A stretch of 47,470 nucleotides of DNA from Bacteroidales bacterium (GCA_017633255.1 JAGBPS010000001.1:1-47470), one strand, 5' to 3'; counted from the first letter of the stretch, positions 16,568 through 25,301 are shown. Notes: generated by a model from the sequence alone, not told the origin. Translations and numbers: made by a program.

Positions 16568-17122
16568 ATGAAAAACATTGTCTTTATTGTGGGCTCTTTG
16601 CGCAAACAGTCCTTTAACCGTCAGTTGGCTGCTTTGGCCGAAAAAATGTTGTCCGACCAGTTCAATATCAAATATCTTGAATTTGAAGATGTTCCGCTGA
16701 TGAACCAGGACTTGGAAGCTTCCGTTCCTGCTCCTGTGGCTCGTGTTCGCAAGGAAATTTTGGCTGCCGACGGTATCTGGATTTTCACCCCCGAATATAA
16801 CTTCAGCTACCCTGGTTTGCTCAAGAACCTGCTGGACTGGCTTTCCCGTCCGATGGACATGAGTAACTTTACCAATCCCAGTGCGGTGGTGGGCAAAAAG
16901 GTTACCGCCAGCGGTGCCGGTGGCACCAACAAGACCGCTTCGTGCCGTGCCAAACTGAACGAGCTGTTAGAGTTCATCAAGATGCAGGTGATGACAGAAG
17001 CACAAACGGGTATTGCTTTGGGTGTTGAGGCATGGACCAAAGGCGAGTTCAATCTCACTGACGAGCAGGTTGCAGAGTTGAAAGCGCAAGCCGAAAAATT
17101 CGCAGCTTTCGTTAATGCGTAA
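16568..17122 (+). CDS. NAD(P)H-dependent FMN reductase
   Basis: The 184-residue flavodoxin-like protein belongs to the NADPH-dependent FMN reductase family that includes ChrR/YieF quinone reductases. The FMN phosphate loop is GSLRKQSFNRQLA (about 9-21), and the family signature PEYNFSYPGLLKNLLDWLSRP lies near residues 76-96. It is probably a cytoplasmic enzyme reducing quinones or other acceptors. The physiological substrate cannot be read from sequence. It stands alone with its own promoter; the next gene is convergent, 10 bases away. Confidence 0.9.
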   Translation: MKNIVFIVGSLRKQSFNRQLAALAEKMLSDQFNIKYLEFEDVPLMNQDLEASVPAPVARVRKEILAADGIWIFTPEYNFSYPGLLKNLLDWLSRPMDMSNFTNPSAVVGKKVTASGAGGTNKTASCRAKLNELLEFIKMQVMTEAQTGIALGVEAWTKGEFNLTDEQVAELKAQAEKFAAFVNA

Positions 17123-17132
17123 GAATAGGCTT

Positions 17133-17516
17133 TTATAGCTTTGCCATAAATTTCGTACTTTCCACCACAAAGCGTTCGTGGATGCCTTCACCGATGAGGT
17201 TTTCTCCTTCAAAGCATTGAACCTTGAATACCAAGCGGCGGCGGTCCACCTCGGTGAGCTCGGCTTCGCAGCGGATGGTGGCACCCACAGGACTTGCTTT
17301 CAAATGTTTGATATTGACGGCAATACCGACGGTGGTGTTGCCCTCCCCGATTTTGTCGCACACGCTCATAAGGCATGTTTTCTCCATCAGGGCAATCATA
17401 GCCGGGGTGGCGAACACTTCCAATGCACCGGAGCCATACACAGCGGCGGTGTCTTTATGCTCCACCACCAGCGTTTCGCAGTGACGGAGTCCTTTTAATG
17501 TGTCGTAATCCATCAT
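17133..17516 (-). CDS. Hot-dog fold thioesterase, FlK-like
   Basis: From the ATG at 17516 the protein has 127 residues. It resembles the thioesterase family of fluoroacetyl-CoA thioesterase: GALEVFATPAMIALMEKTC holds the Thr and Glu in the positions of that family's catalytic residues, and VGIAVNIKHLKASPVG holds the His. It presumably hydrolyses a small acyl-CoA; there is nothing to suggest fluoroacetate as substrate. A TACCTTTG promoter on the minus strand (17540-17547) lies 24 bases upstream, so it is transcribed separately from the genes beyond. Confidence 0.88.
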   Translation of the reverse strand: MMDYDTLKGLRHCETLVVEHKDTAAVYGSGALEVFATPAMIALMEKTCLMSVCDKIGEGNTTVGIAVNIKHLKASPVGATIRCEAELTEVDRRRLVFKVQCFEGENLIGEGIHERFVVESTKFMAKL

Positions 17517-17539
17517 ATTCAAAATTTATTTTCAAATGG

Positions 17540-17547
17540 CAAAGGTA
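17540..17547 (-). promoter_or_regulatory. TAnnTTTG promoter of the thioesterase gene
   Basis: The minus strand reads TACCTTTG, 24 bases before the ATG at 17516. Confidence 0.65.
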
Positions 17548-17570
17548 CGGAAAAATAATGGTTGCAGTTT

Positions 17571-18026
17571 TCAAATTATAAAATTCACTACCCCGAAAAT
17601 CAAATGGCACACCGCAAATGCTGTGGCGAATAACACCGCCGGGAGGTTTTTCCGATCGACGGCGAAAAGGATGAACGACAAGCACGGTGGGATGGTCAGC
17701 AGAAGAATTACCCACGGATTAGTGATGCCGATATAGTACAATATCCAGCCAAGGTAATAAATTACTATACAAGCAACTGCGGCAATGACTAACGGCGAGA
17801 AACGCAGCTTGCCTCTTTCTTCGTTGATGAGAAAGCAGAGGCACGCGACGGTCAGAACCTGGCAAACCGAAGCAATGACATCCACCACCGGCGTGACGGA
17901 TTCCGTACGCAGAATATCATTTGGTGCGGAGACGGCAAACCAGATGAAGTTTGGAAGCATCACCAACAGGAAAAGGAGGAGTCCCCAAAAGTCAAAGCCG
18001 AAACGGTATTGTTTGAGCAGCTTCAT
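17571..18026 (-). CDS. Integral membrane protein of unknown function
   Basis: I place the start at the ATG at 18026, which overlaps the stop of the upstream acetyltransferase gene (ATGA). The 151-residue product has about five hydrophobic segments (GLLLFLLVMLPNFIWF, VVDVIASVCQVLTVACLCF, FSPLVIAAVACIVIYYLGWILYY, WVILLLTIPPCLSFILFAV, LPAVLFATAFAVCHLIFGVV) and short loops. I do not recognise the family. Translational coupling suggests a shared role or expression with the CAT-like enzyme. Confidence 0.75.
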   Translation of the reverse strand: MKLLKQYRFGFDFWGLLLFLLVMLPNFIWFAVSAPNDILRTESVTPVVDVIASVCQVLTVACLCFLINEERGKLRFSPLVIAAVACIVIYYLGWILYYIGITNPWVILLLTIPPCLSFILFAVDRKNLPAVLFATAFAVCHLIFGVVNFII

Positions 18027-18640
18027 AGAGAGAGGATGGTTTGCTGCAACCGCTCTAAAAACCGTGCTGCATCGCCACCGTCCATTTGTACGTGGTGGAA
18101 CTGGAACGATACGGGCAACAGTGTCTTGAACCAGCTTTTGCGGTACTTGCCCCACATTACCATCGGGTTGAGGAACTTGTCAGTATATTGGTTTACCACG
18201 CAGTCGAGCTCCGTCTGGATCATGGCGGAGGTGCCGACAATCATGTAACCGTCAAGAAAACTGCTCTGGCACTCCGCCGCCACCTTGGTGGTCAGCTCCA
18301 TGTAGTCGCGGTTGAACTGCTGCAGGTCTTCGGAATAGGGGATATCGCAGGAATTGATGCCGCCTTTGCGGTTGCGTACTACCACGTTGATGGCAATCTG
18401 GTCGTACTGGTACAGTTTCCCGTCTTCCGGCAGCAGATGCAATTCCTCCGTCTTACTGGCCGTTTTGCCGATACACCAGCACATCAGGGTGTTGAACTTG
18501 ATATCGCTCTTTCTGCTGATTTTAACCAGCTTGCTCACATTCATCGTCTTTACCAATGTCACCATCGGCATCGGTGCGGTCATCCACATTTCAAAGGCAA
18601 ACGCTCGCTTGGTTTCTTGGGGCTGTATTTCGGTTTTCAT
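18023..18640 (-). CDS. Chloramphenicol acetyltransferase-like protein
   Basis: The 205-residue protein matches the CAT fold family of trimeric acetyl-CoA-dependent acetyltransferases. The catalytic signature FHHVQMDGGDAARF near the C-terminus contains the HxxxD motif (His183, Asp187). NTLMCWCIGKTAS and SFLDGYMIV fit conserved core segments. CAT enzymes acetylate chloramphenicol, but many chromosomal relatives have other, unknown substrates, so resistance should not be assumed. The gene overlaps the following membrane-protein gene by four bases. Confidence 0.85.
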   Translation of the reverse strand: MKTEIQPQETKRAFAFEMWMTAPMPMVTLVKTMNVSKLVKISRKSDIKFNTLMCWCIGKTASKTEELHLLPEDGKLYQYDQIAINVVVRNRKGGINSCDIPYSEDLQQFNRDYMELTTKVAAECQSSFLDGYMIVGTSAMIQTELDCVVNQYTDKFLNPMVMWGKYRKSWFKTLLPVSFQFHHVQMDGGDAARFLERLQQTILSL

Positions 18641-18673
18641 AGAGTTGAGTTTTCTTCGTAAAAATGAGTTGAT

Positions 18674-20452
18674 TTAGCTGATGCGGGGCTTGTTGAACTG
18701 GATGGCGAGCATGGTGAGGTCGTCGCTCTGTTCGGCGGTACCGACAAAGTTGTGTACGGTTTGTTTTATTCCCTCGATGAGGGGACGCGGGTTAGTGTCG
18801 GATTCTGCAAGGGCTTTCAGCAAGCGCTCTTCGCCAAACTGCTCGAGTTTTCCGTTCTCAGCTTCTGTAAGACCGTCGGTGTACAGGAAGAGCGTCTGGC
18901 CAGGTTTGATAGACGTATGTTGGCTGGAGAATTTCCAGTCGGGCATGACACCCACGGGAATATTGGCATCCACTGCAATGAGGGTAGTTTCGCCACCAAG
19001 CAATACGGGGGCGCAGTGACCGGCGTTGCTGTAGTCCAATTTGCCAGTACGGAGGTCAAATACACCGATGAAGAGGGTGACAAACATTGCGTTTTCATTC
19101 ATCTCCGACATGGCGTTATTCATTTGCGATATGATTTCACCGGGATCATCAACACGGGAGGAGACAGAGCGGAAAAGACTACGGGTGACTGCCATCACCA
19201 ATGAGGCGGGAACACCTTTGCCACTGACATCGCCGATGCAGAAGAATAACTTCTGGTCGCGCACGGAGAAGTCGTAGAGGTCGCCACCTACCTCTTTGGC
19301 GGAGGTGAGGGCACCGTAAAGGGTCAGCTCTTCGAGGTCGGGATAGGGCGGGAAAGTCTTGGGAAGCATGCCGTTCTGGATGTTGCTGGCAATACGCAGC
19401 TCGCTGCCGATGCGCTCTTTCTCGGCACTGACGGTTTGCAAACGTTTGAAACCTCTGACGGTGCGCCACATGATATAGACCATGAGAGCAAGTCCGAAAA
19501 GCATAAGGACTCCAAGTTTGAGGGCGATGCTGCGCAGTCCTTTGTAGATCACACGGTCGGGGTACAGGATGGCCATCGACCAGCCGGTTCTCCCTCCAAC
19601 AGGAGAATAGTACATGTATGCCAGTTCATTGTTGTTGTCTTTTACCTCTGCCTTGCCACTTTCGCCTGCAAGCATGGCTTTGTTCACCGATCTTATCGTG
19701 GTGTCTTGAAAATCGCTGTCGGCATCGTCCAAGGTATAGTTCATGATTTTGGACTTGTCGGGACAAGCCAGGATACGTCCCTCACGGCTGACAATGAAAG
19801 CGTACGACTTGGTGTTTTGTTCCGTAACAAATTCGTCGGTCAGCCAGTTGAGCGACAGGTCGGCACCGAAGACGGCCACCACCTCGCCTTTTGCATTTCG
19901 TACGGGAAAGCAATAGGTGCAAATCATGCCTTGTGCGCCGTCATTGTCGATATAGGGTTCGGTCCATCGACCGTTGTCGGCCGTTAATCCTTCTTTGTAC
20001 CAGGTCATGTTGAGGTAGTCGTGAGAGGAATCGGCTATCTGCATGCGTATGAAAGAATCATTGGTGTCGCGCCGGACATAAGGCTCATACCAGAGCCCTT
20101 TGTCAGGGAAATAGTGGGGAGTGAAGGCGTATGCGCAGCCTTGTATGTCGGGGTTGCTCTTGACAAATTCTTCCATGATGGGATAGATGTATTCGGGATT
20201 CTCGACAGACCAATTCAGTAGCCAGTCGATATTGTCCACAGCAGACTCCACACTCGATACCATCTTGTTTATCTTCAGGTTTTTCATCTTTATCTCGGAC
20301 TGGGCGCGTACGTCCACTTCCTTACGGATGGCATTGCGGGTATAGAAGAACTGCACTGCGCCGAGTACTTGTATCATCAGTGCGGCGACAAAGAGCAGGG
20401 CTAAACTGCCACGGTTTTGCAGGGAGTGCCACCATTTTCCTGTTTTTTTCAT
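18674..20452 (-). CDS. Membrane Cache-domain SpoIIE-type serine phosphatase
   Basis: The 592-residue protein has a membrane segment at about 16-36, an extracytoplasmic double-Cache sensor region to about residue 305 (with MTWYKEGL and VFGADLSLNWL, typical of dCache), a second membrane segment near 308-328, and a C-terminal PP2C/SpoIIE phosphatase. The phosphatase motifs are GGDLYDF, FCIGDVSGKGVPASLVMA, YSNAGHCAPVLL, LFLYTDGLTEA and SDDLTMLAIQF, with metal-site aspartates present. It should sense a small ligand outside and dephosphorylate a partner, usually an anti-sigma-factor antagonist. No STAS or RsbW-type partner gene is in the window. Confidence 0.92.
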   Translation of the reverse strand: MKKTGKWWHSLQNRGSLALLFVAALMIQVLGAVQFFYTRNAIRKEVDVRAQSEIKMKNLKINKMVSSVESAVDNIDWLLNWSVENPEYIYPIMEEFVKSNPDIQGCAYAFTPHYFPDKGLWYEPYVRRDTNDSFIRMQIADSSHDYLNMTWYKEGLTADNGRWTEPYIDNDGAQGMICTYCFPVRNAKGEVVAVFGADLSLNWLTDEFVTEQNTKSYAFIVSREGRILACPDKSKIMNYTLDDADSDFQDTTIRSVNKAMLAGESGKAEVKDNNNELAYMYYSPVGGRTGWSMAILYPDRVIYKGLRSIALKLGVLMLFGLALMVYIMWRTVRGFKRLQTVSAEKERIGSELRIASNIQNGMLPKTFPPYPDLEELTLYGALTSAKEVGGDLYDFSVRDQKLFFCIGDVSGKGVPASLVMAVTRSLFRSVSSRVDDPGEIISQMNNAMSEMNENAMFVTLFIGVFDLRTGKLDYSNAGHCAPVLLGGETTLIAVDANIPVGVMPDWKFSSQHTSIKPGQTLFLYTDGLTEAENGKLEQFGEERLLKALAESDTNPRPLIEGIKQTVHNFVGTAEQSDDLTMLAIQFNKPRIS

Positions 20453-20507
20453 CCTTTATAAAGTTTGAAAGGTTTATGTGTGTTAAAGTTGTGTCCTATA
20501 TTTCTTT

Positions 20508-21098
20508 TTAATTTCTTTTTTTGAATATCACAAGTTCGGCATCCGCACCATCTTTGCCGTATTCGCTCACGAGAATGTAATGTTCGTCGCAAGCAATGCC
20601 GAAGCAGCGGCCTTGTACACCTTGTTTCTCCACTTGATTGCCCCAGTAAGTAGCGTTGTCGTCAAGGAGTTTCACTTTGTTGCCATTGATGGGGTACTCC
20701 ATGTTGATGAACGAGCCTTGCAACACGAAGAGGTTGTCAATCTTGGGCATACCACAGATGTCCATAGCATTGACTTCGTTGATGAGCTGCTGCTTGATAG
20801 GCGATGTGGCATGGGGCAGCTGGTCGGCGAGCAGTTGCCAGCGTTTGAGGTTAGGAAAAAACTGACGGAGCACGTCTTTGTATTCCTCTCTGTTGAGGTT
20901 CTGTCCAGTGTTTTTATTGTACTCGTCCACAAACTGCGAGCAGAATTCCACCATTTCCTCCATGGTGAAGTCGCCAGTGAATGCACCATCTTTATAGCAG
21001 TAGATGCAATATTCTTCATTTTTACTACCATCAGCATTGGTGCCGAGAATCTCTTCTGTTAGCGGCATTCCGCAGCTTTGACAAAATTTCTGTTCCAT
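20508..21098 (-). CDS. Zinc-ribbon protein with uncharacterised C-terminal domain
   Basis: The 196-residue protein starts with a putative zinc ribbon: CQSCGMPL (Cys6, Cys9) and YCIYCYKDG, giving two CxxC pairs about 25 residues apart. A helical segment EEYKDVLRQFFPNLKRW follows. The remaining beta-rich part (FVLQGSFINMEYPINGNKVKL, CFGIACDEHYILVSEYG) is unfamiliar. It may be a small regulatory or metal-binding protein; nothing in the context decides. It lies between the Cache phosphatase and a GNAT gene, all minus strand, with no overlap. Confidence 0.75.
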   Translation of the reverse strand: MEQKFCQSCGMPLTEEILGTNADGSKNEEYCIYCYKDGAFTGDFTMEEMVEFCSQFVDEYNKNTGQNLNREEYKDVLRQFFPNLKRWQLLADQLPHATSPIKQQLINEVNAMDICGMPKIDNLFVLQGSFINMEYPINGNKVKLLDDNATYWGNQVEKQGVQGRCFGIACDEHYILVSEYGKDGADAELVIFKKRN

Positions 21099-21116
21099 AT
21101 ATTATTTTTATCTGAT

Positions 21117-21182
21117 ATGCGGACACATGCGGTGTGTCCCTACAATTTTGTTGTCATGCGGACGCATGCGATGCGTCCTTAC
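21117..21182. repeat. Pair of REP-like palindromes
   Basis: Two related dyads stand about 40 bases apart: ggacacatgcggtgtgtcc (21121-21139) and ggacgcatgcgatgcgtcc (21160-21178). The second has exact 8-base arms. The second supplies the last codons and the stop of the GNAT gene on the minus strand. Confidence 0.8.
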
Positions 21183-21705
21183 AATAATTTCTTTCTAATT
21201 TCATCACTTTCACGGGTCGGTCGTTACCGACTTGGAGTTTGCTGCAGTAGTTGATTTCGCCAGTGTCACGGAAACCGCATTTCTCCATCACACGGCCTGA
21301 GGCGGGATTGTCGGGGAAGTAGTCGCTCCAAATGGTGTGAAAGCCTTTCTCGTTGAAGCAGTAGTCAATCAGCAGTCGCAGCGCTTCGGTGCAGATGCCT
21401 TGGCTCCAATAAGGCTGTGCTATCCAGTAGCCCGCTTCGGCATCATTCTCACCAATGTTGATATTGCTTTCTCCGTATGCATAGTAACCAATGCAACCGA
21501 TAGGATCACCAGTCTCCTTCATCTCAATAGCCCAGATATGGTCACTATTGAACACAGTGCGGATAATCTCCAAGCTCTCTTCCACGCTTTTGTGAGGAGG
21601 CCAGCCTGCACGGGGACCTACCTCAGGGTCGGAAGCGTATTTGTAGAGCGTTTCGGCATCGCTCTCGCGCCAGGGTCGTAGTAGTATTCTTTCAGTTTCC
21701 AGCAT
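21154..21705 (-). CDS. GNAT acetyltransferase, RimJ/RimL type
   Basis: The 183-residue protein starts with the family's ETERILLRPWRESDAETLY and has AEAGYWIAQPYWSQGICTEALRLLIDYCF, the acetyl-CoA-binding region, then NPASGRVMEKCGF. Relatives acetylate the N-terminus of ribosomal proteins or small metabolites; the substrate here is unknown. The final eight residues (KDASHASA) and the TGA stop are encoded by the palindromic repeat at 21154-21180, so the native protein probably ended near LERNYC. The last native-looking codons run straight into the repeat without a frameshift. Confidence 0.9.
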   Translation of the reverse strand: MLETERILLRPWRESDAETLYKYASDPEVGPRAGWPPHKSVEESLEIIRTVFNSDHIWAIEMKETGDPIGCIGYYAYGESNINIGENDAEAGYWIAQPYWSQGICTEALRLLIDYCFNEKGFHTIWSDYFPDNPASGRVMEKCGFRDTGEINYCSKLQVGNDRPVKVMKLERNYCKDASHASA

Positions 21706-21763
21706 TCAAGTTTTTTTAGATTGCAAAAATTCGATTTTCTATGGTGTTGTGTACGGAGTAATT

Positions 21764-22243
21764 TTAAAATCTTCGGGTACGGCGGCAGTAGTCAGTGTAC
21801 TCATCACCGAAATCTCGGCGGAGGCGGCGTTCCTCGCTAATCACCTGTATCAGCATGATGGCGAAGAATAGACACCAAACGAGCAGTGCCTGCCATGTCC
21901 ACAGCCACACTACCACGCCGACGAGGTAAGTCAGTGTGCCGGTGAGCATAGGGTTGCGGTTGAAATGGTAGGGACCGTCGGTCATCAGATGCTTTGTGCG
22001 TGGTGCCACCTCGTGTCCAAAAGCGTCCATCGGGTTCCCCTTGCCACGTTGTTTCATATAGATGATGGTCCAGATGCTTAATGACAGACCGCCCAGTATC
22101 AGTATGATAGCGACAATGGCTTTTGCCGTGCCGACAGGCCACAGAGCGGGTCTTCCCGATGCCAGCCACATCAGTGTTGGCATCAATGCCACAAAAAGCA
22201 AGCCGCCCAGCAAATAACCGATAAATTCCCGTAATTTTCCCAT
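21764..22243 (-). CDS. Isoprenylcysteine carboxyl methyltransferase-like membrane protein
   Basis: The 159-residue protein has four hydrophobic segments and the C-terminal signature of the ICMT/PEMT methyltransferase group: GPYHFNRNPMLTG, then EERRLRRDFGDEYTDYCRRTRRF, where the Glu-Glu-Arg and final Arg cluster bind S-adenosylmethionine in the family. Bacterial members methylate lipids or unknown membrane substrates. It has its own TATCTTTG promoter on the minus strand and diverges from the lipoprotein gene at 22376. Confidence 0.85.
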   Translation of the reverse strand: MGKLREFIGYLLGGLLFVALMPTLMWLASGRPALWPVGTAKAIVAIILILGGLSLSIWTIIYMKQRGKGNPMDAFGHEVAPRTKHLMTDGPYHFNRNPMLTGTLTYLVGVVVWLWTWQALLVWCLFFAIMLIQVISEERRLRRDFGDEYTDYCRRTRRF

Positions 22244-22268
22244 GTTGTTCAGATGTCAAAAAAACTTA

Positions 22269-22276
22269 CAAAGATA
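22269..22276 (-). promoter_or_regulatory. TAnnTTTG promoter of the methyltransferase-like gene
   Basis: The minus strand reads TATCTTTG, 25 bases before the ATG at 22243. Confidence 0.65.
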
Positions 22277-22325
22277 CAAAAATTTTTTCTATTAGGATAA
22301 TCGTAATATTTTAATGTAAATTTTG

Positions 22326-22333
22326 TATTTTTG
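22326..22333 (+). promoter_or_regulatory. TAnnTTTG promoter of the lipoprotein gene
   Basis: TATTTTTG, 42 bases before the ATG at 22376. It forms a divergent pair with the minus-strand promoter at 22269-22276. Confidence 0.6.
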
Positions 22334-22375
22334 CAGATTGTAATTCACAACAAACCCATCTAAAAAAATAAAATT

Positions 22376-22858
22376 ATGAAAAACTTCAAAAGAATGGCTC
22401 TGCTTCTGTTTGCAGTTGTAGCAGTGCTTGCCGTTTCCTGCAAGAAAGAAAAAGTTAAGCCTACCCCAGAGCCTACCCCAGAACCTCAAATCATGAACAT
22501 CGTCGGTACTACTTGGACGTGCGATTTTTATAAACTTGTTGAAAACACCGGTACTGAGCTTGATGGATCAGAAATCACTTCGAACGAAACAATCTCTATT
22601 TTCTCCTCCGATTCACTTCACCGCACTTCATCCATGATTATTGATGGGGAATTGATAGGCGATTCAGATTTCAAAAACACCTATACTTGGGATGGCTCAA
22701 CTCTCGTTTTTGTGAGTCCCAGTAGCTTAGATACTTTTACTTTACACTATCGCCAAAATGAAGACGTGTTTTTCCGTCCATTGGATTTGAGTGATCCTCA
22801 AACGGCTTACTATGCATCCTTGCTTGGTATAGAAGGTTTCGTATTTTATAGACAATAA
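22376..22858 (+). CDS. Small lipoprotein of unknown function
   Basis: The 160-residue protein has a signal peptide with lipobox LAVSC (Cys22), then a Pro/Glu/Thr linker (KPTPEPTPEP). The mature part has a start (IVGTTWTCDFY) and strand spacing (SIFSSDSLHRTSSMI, YTWDGSTLVFV) reminiscent of lipocalin-like domains in Bacteroidota lipoproteins. I cannot name the family. The LRR gene follows after 26 bases, so the two may be co-transcribed. Confidence 0.75.
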   Translation: MKNFKRMALLLFAVVAVLAVSCKKEKVKPTPEPTPEPQIMNIVGTTWTCDFYKLVENTGTELDGSEITSNETISIFSSDSLHRTSSMIIDGELIGDSDFKNTYTWDGSTLVFVSPSSLDTFTLHYRQNEDVFFRPLDLSDPQTAYYASLLGIEGFVFYRQ

Positions 22859-22884
22859 ATTTATCTAAAAACTCCAGGTTCTAC

Positions 22885-24243
22885 ATGAAGAAAATGATTC
22901 TGGTGCTCGCCGCCACCCTTTTTTGCGGAGTAACCGCTGTCAAAGCGCAGGACTTTTACGATTTCTCAGCAGTGAGTTCTAGTGGCGACACGCTCTACTA
23001 TTATCTCGACGAAGGTACCGCAGTGGTCACCAGTCCCGGTGATTTCGACAATGAGGATTACTGGACCGAAGGCATCACCCAACCGCAAGGAGCACTGGTT
23101 ATTGATGGTACGGTGGAACACAATGACACCACCTATACTGTCACCGCCATCGACATGTACGCCTTCTACGGCTGCGACGGCATCACCTCGGTTAGCATTC
23201 CCGGTACAGTGAACACCATTGGGGACAATGCCTTCCAACACTGCAGTGGTCTGATCTCAGTGAATATCCCTGCCAGTGTGGTCAACTTCGGCAGCTACGT
23301 CTTCTCGGGTACAGCGCTGCCAGATCCTATCTATAAGGACTCTGTCTTCGTCTATATGCCGGTTACCGCTACGGGTGTTTACACAATTCCTGCACAGATT
23401 ACCAAAATCTGCGGCGGTGCTTTCTACCAATGTGCAAGCCTCACCCATGTGGTCCTTCATAATTCGGTTAATTCGATAGGTCCTGGGGCGTTCCTCGAAT
23501 GCGATGGTTTGACACAACCCATCTATAACAATACCCTTTTTGCCCGGTTGCCCGTGAGCTATAGCGGTAGCTACACTATCCCCGACGGCATCACGACGGT
23601 GTGCGCCTCTTCCTTTACCTCTACCTCCGGACTGACCGAACTCATCATGTCCAACAGCGTGACTTCCATGGGTAACGGTGCCGTGAGTGGTTGCACCAGC
23701 CTGACGTCGGTCACACTTTCTGGAGCACTCACCAAAATACCTGGATTTGCTTTCATGAGATGTACGGCATTGTCTACTATCACCCTTCCTGCCAGCATCA
23801 ACAGCATTGGCAACATGGCCTTTTTCAATTGCACCGCTATGGACAGCATCGTAGTGAAATCCACTACGCCGCCAAGCGTCGGCTATAATGCTTTCCGCAA
23901 CGTACCCGCGAGTTGTGTCCTCGTTGTCCCTTGCGGCACTTCGGAGGCCTATACCGAAACATCATGGGGAACCACTTTCACCCAAATTGTCGAGGATTGC
24001 GGTTCTGGGGAGAGTGTTGAAGATGTGGAAACTTCCCCATATCTTGTATACGTGACAGACGGTTGTATCGCTGTCTATTCCCAAGACGGATCCACTTCGT
24101 TCACGGCAAACGTGTATGATATGTCTGGACGTCGAGTTGCATCGCTTCAAAACGAGGGTAAAACTACCGCACTCCCAAGTGGTATCTATATTGTGTGCTT
24201 CGGCGATAAAACTGTCCGTAAAGTCGTAGTGACGAATCATTGA
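22885..24243 (+). CDS. BspA-like leucine-rich repeat protein with T9SS sorting domain
   Basis: The 452-residue protein has a signal peptide ending at VKAQ, a beta-rich lead-in, then LRR_5/BspA-type repeats from about residue 85 to 330, seen as YAFYGCDGITSVSIPGTVNTIGDNAF, AFYQCASLTHVVLHNSV and AFMRCTALSTITLPASI. A strand-rich link (VPCGTSEAYTETSWGTTF) follows. The last 75 residues form a T9SS type A sorting domain (ANVYDMSGRRVASL, LPSGIYIVCF, TVRKVVV). Such proteins are surface-exposed and in relatives bind host or matrix proteins; the ligand here is unknown. Confidence 0.9.
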   Translation: MKKMILVLAATLFCGVTAVKAQDFYDFSAVSSSGDTLYYYLDEGTAVVTSPGDFDNEDYWTEGITQPQGALVIDGTVEHNDTTYTVTAIDMYAFYGCDGITSVSIPGTVNTIGDNAFQHCSGLISVNIPASVVNFGSYVFSGTALPDPIYKDSVFVYMPVTATGVYTIPAQITKICGGAFYQCASLTHVVLHNSVNSIGPGAFLECDGLTQPIYNNTLFARLPVSYSGSYTIPDGITTVCASSFTSTSGLTELIMSNSVTSMGNGAVSGCTSLTSVTLSGALTKIPGFAFMRCTALSTITLPASINSIGNMAFFNCTAMDSIVVKSTTPPSVGYNAFRNVPASCVLVVPCGTSEAYTETSWGTTFTQIVEDCGSGESVEDVETSPYLVYVTDGCIAVYSQDGSTSFTANVYDMSGRRVASLQNEGKTTALPSGIYIVCFGDKTVRKVVVTNH

Positions 24244-24374
24244 TTTGACCATTCGCAACGACTGGTACAGCGACATTTTGCTTGTCACTCATCATACCCG
24301 CACAGAAGACGAAAATGACAGTGTGGTGATTAAATATTATTTTGGGAAATAGCGTGCGCAGGTGAAAAATGTTG

Positions 24375-24382
24375 TATCTTTG
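24375..24382 (+). promoter_or_regulatory. TAnnTTTG promoter before the TAG-interrupted gene
   Basis: TATCTTTG lies 24 bases upstream of the ATG at 24407, the normal distance. This supports 24407, rather than 24479, as the original start. The 24244-24374 stretch before it shows no gene. Confidence 0.65.
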
Positions 24383-24406
24383 CCCTGATATTTTTGAATA
24401 CTAATT

Positions 24407-25285
24407 ATGAAAATTCCCATCAAGCCCCCAAAAGTTAATATGAACGTCTTAAAAGGTGGATTCTAGAGACAGATTGTCATGATTGTCATCGCAACTACCA
24501 TCTCCTTGTTGTTTACTATTGCGGCAGCCCAACTGTTGGAGAACCACCACCGCGCTAAGGATCGCCGTCTCTCAGCTATGATGGTGATGAGCAATATCGA
24601 GAAATTCTCCCGAAATTTGGAGGAAATTTCAGAATACATGGCTTCCTCCGACAGAGTGGCCACATGGTTACTCAGCAAACCCGTTGAAGAACTTGAATTG
24701 TTGCCCGATGAAGAATTGGATATGCTGATATCCCAAGCTTCCAACTTGCTGTTTCTGACGTACGATAAATCAGCGGAAAGTATTTTCTCTAACAATATTG
24801 AAACATGGAAAAACATGGGAAATGTGCAGTTCATTGACAGGGTCGGAGAATGTTTTTCAGCCATGAACATGACTGAGGAGCGATGGAACGACTGGGTAAC
24901 CGAGGTGGAAAGAACTATACGCGACATCAAAGACCACCCGGAGGAATACGAAGGCAGCACTGTGCCCATAAAATGCATACGTTCAGAGAAAGTGCGGCAT
25001 ACGCTTAAAGGCATCCATTATTGGAGGGCATGGCTCTCTTACATGGCTGCTACCATGCGTTACCACAATCGGTACAATATGGAAGCTATCGGCATAACGG
25101 AACAGGAGGTGATGGATTATACCGATGCCCGTGAACAAGAAGCATTAAACACGAATAAAGCCCCTGATTTCAGCGAATTTTATTCAGAACCCATCAGCCC
25201 CGATAACTTGTCAACATTAAAAGAATTTGATGAGGAATTGGAAATGTTGAAAGTGAAGAGTGAAACAATAAGCACATCAAATTAA
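24407..25285 (+). pseudogene. Membrane-anchored protein with an early in-frame TAG
   Basis: A correctly placed promoter precedes ATG 24407. That frame reads MKIPIKPPKVNMNVLKGGF, then TAG at 24464-24466, then continues in the same frame through RQIV into a membrane segment (IVIATTISLLFTIAAAQLLE) and about 250 further residues. One base change would make the TAG a tryptophan codon (TGG). An ATG at 24479 could restart translation but lacks a visible ribosome-binding site and leaves almost no cytoplasmic tail. The body is helical and acidic (SNIEKFSRNLEEISEYMAS), with no family I recognise. Options are pseudogene, restart, readthrough or a sequencing error. Confidence 0.6.
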
Positions 25286-25301
25286 GCTAATGTGCCTATC
25301 G

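Noticed and set aside
17133..17516. Fluoroacetate detoxification by an FlK homologue
   Set aside because: The family resemblance concerns the fold and catalytic residues only; nothing in the context points to fluoroacetate.
18023..18640. Acquired chloramphenicol-resistance gene
   Set aside because: Only the CAT fold is visible; the gene sits in an ordinary chromosomal setting without mobile elements, so resistance is not supported.
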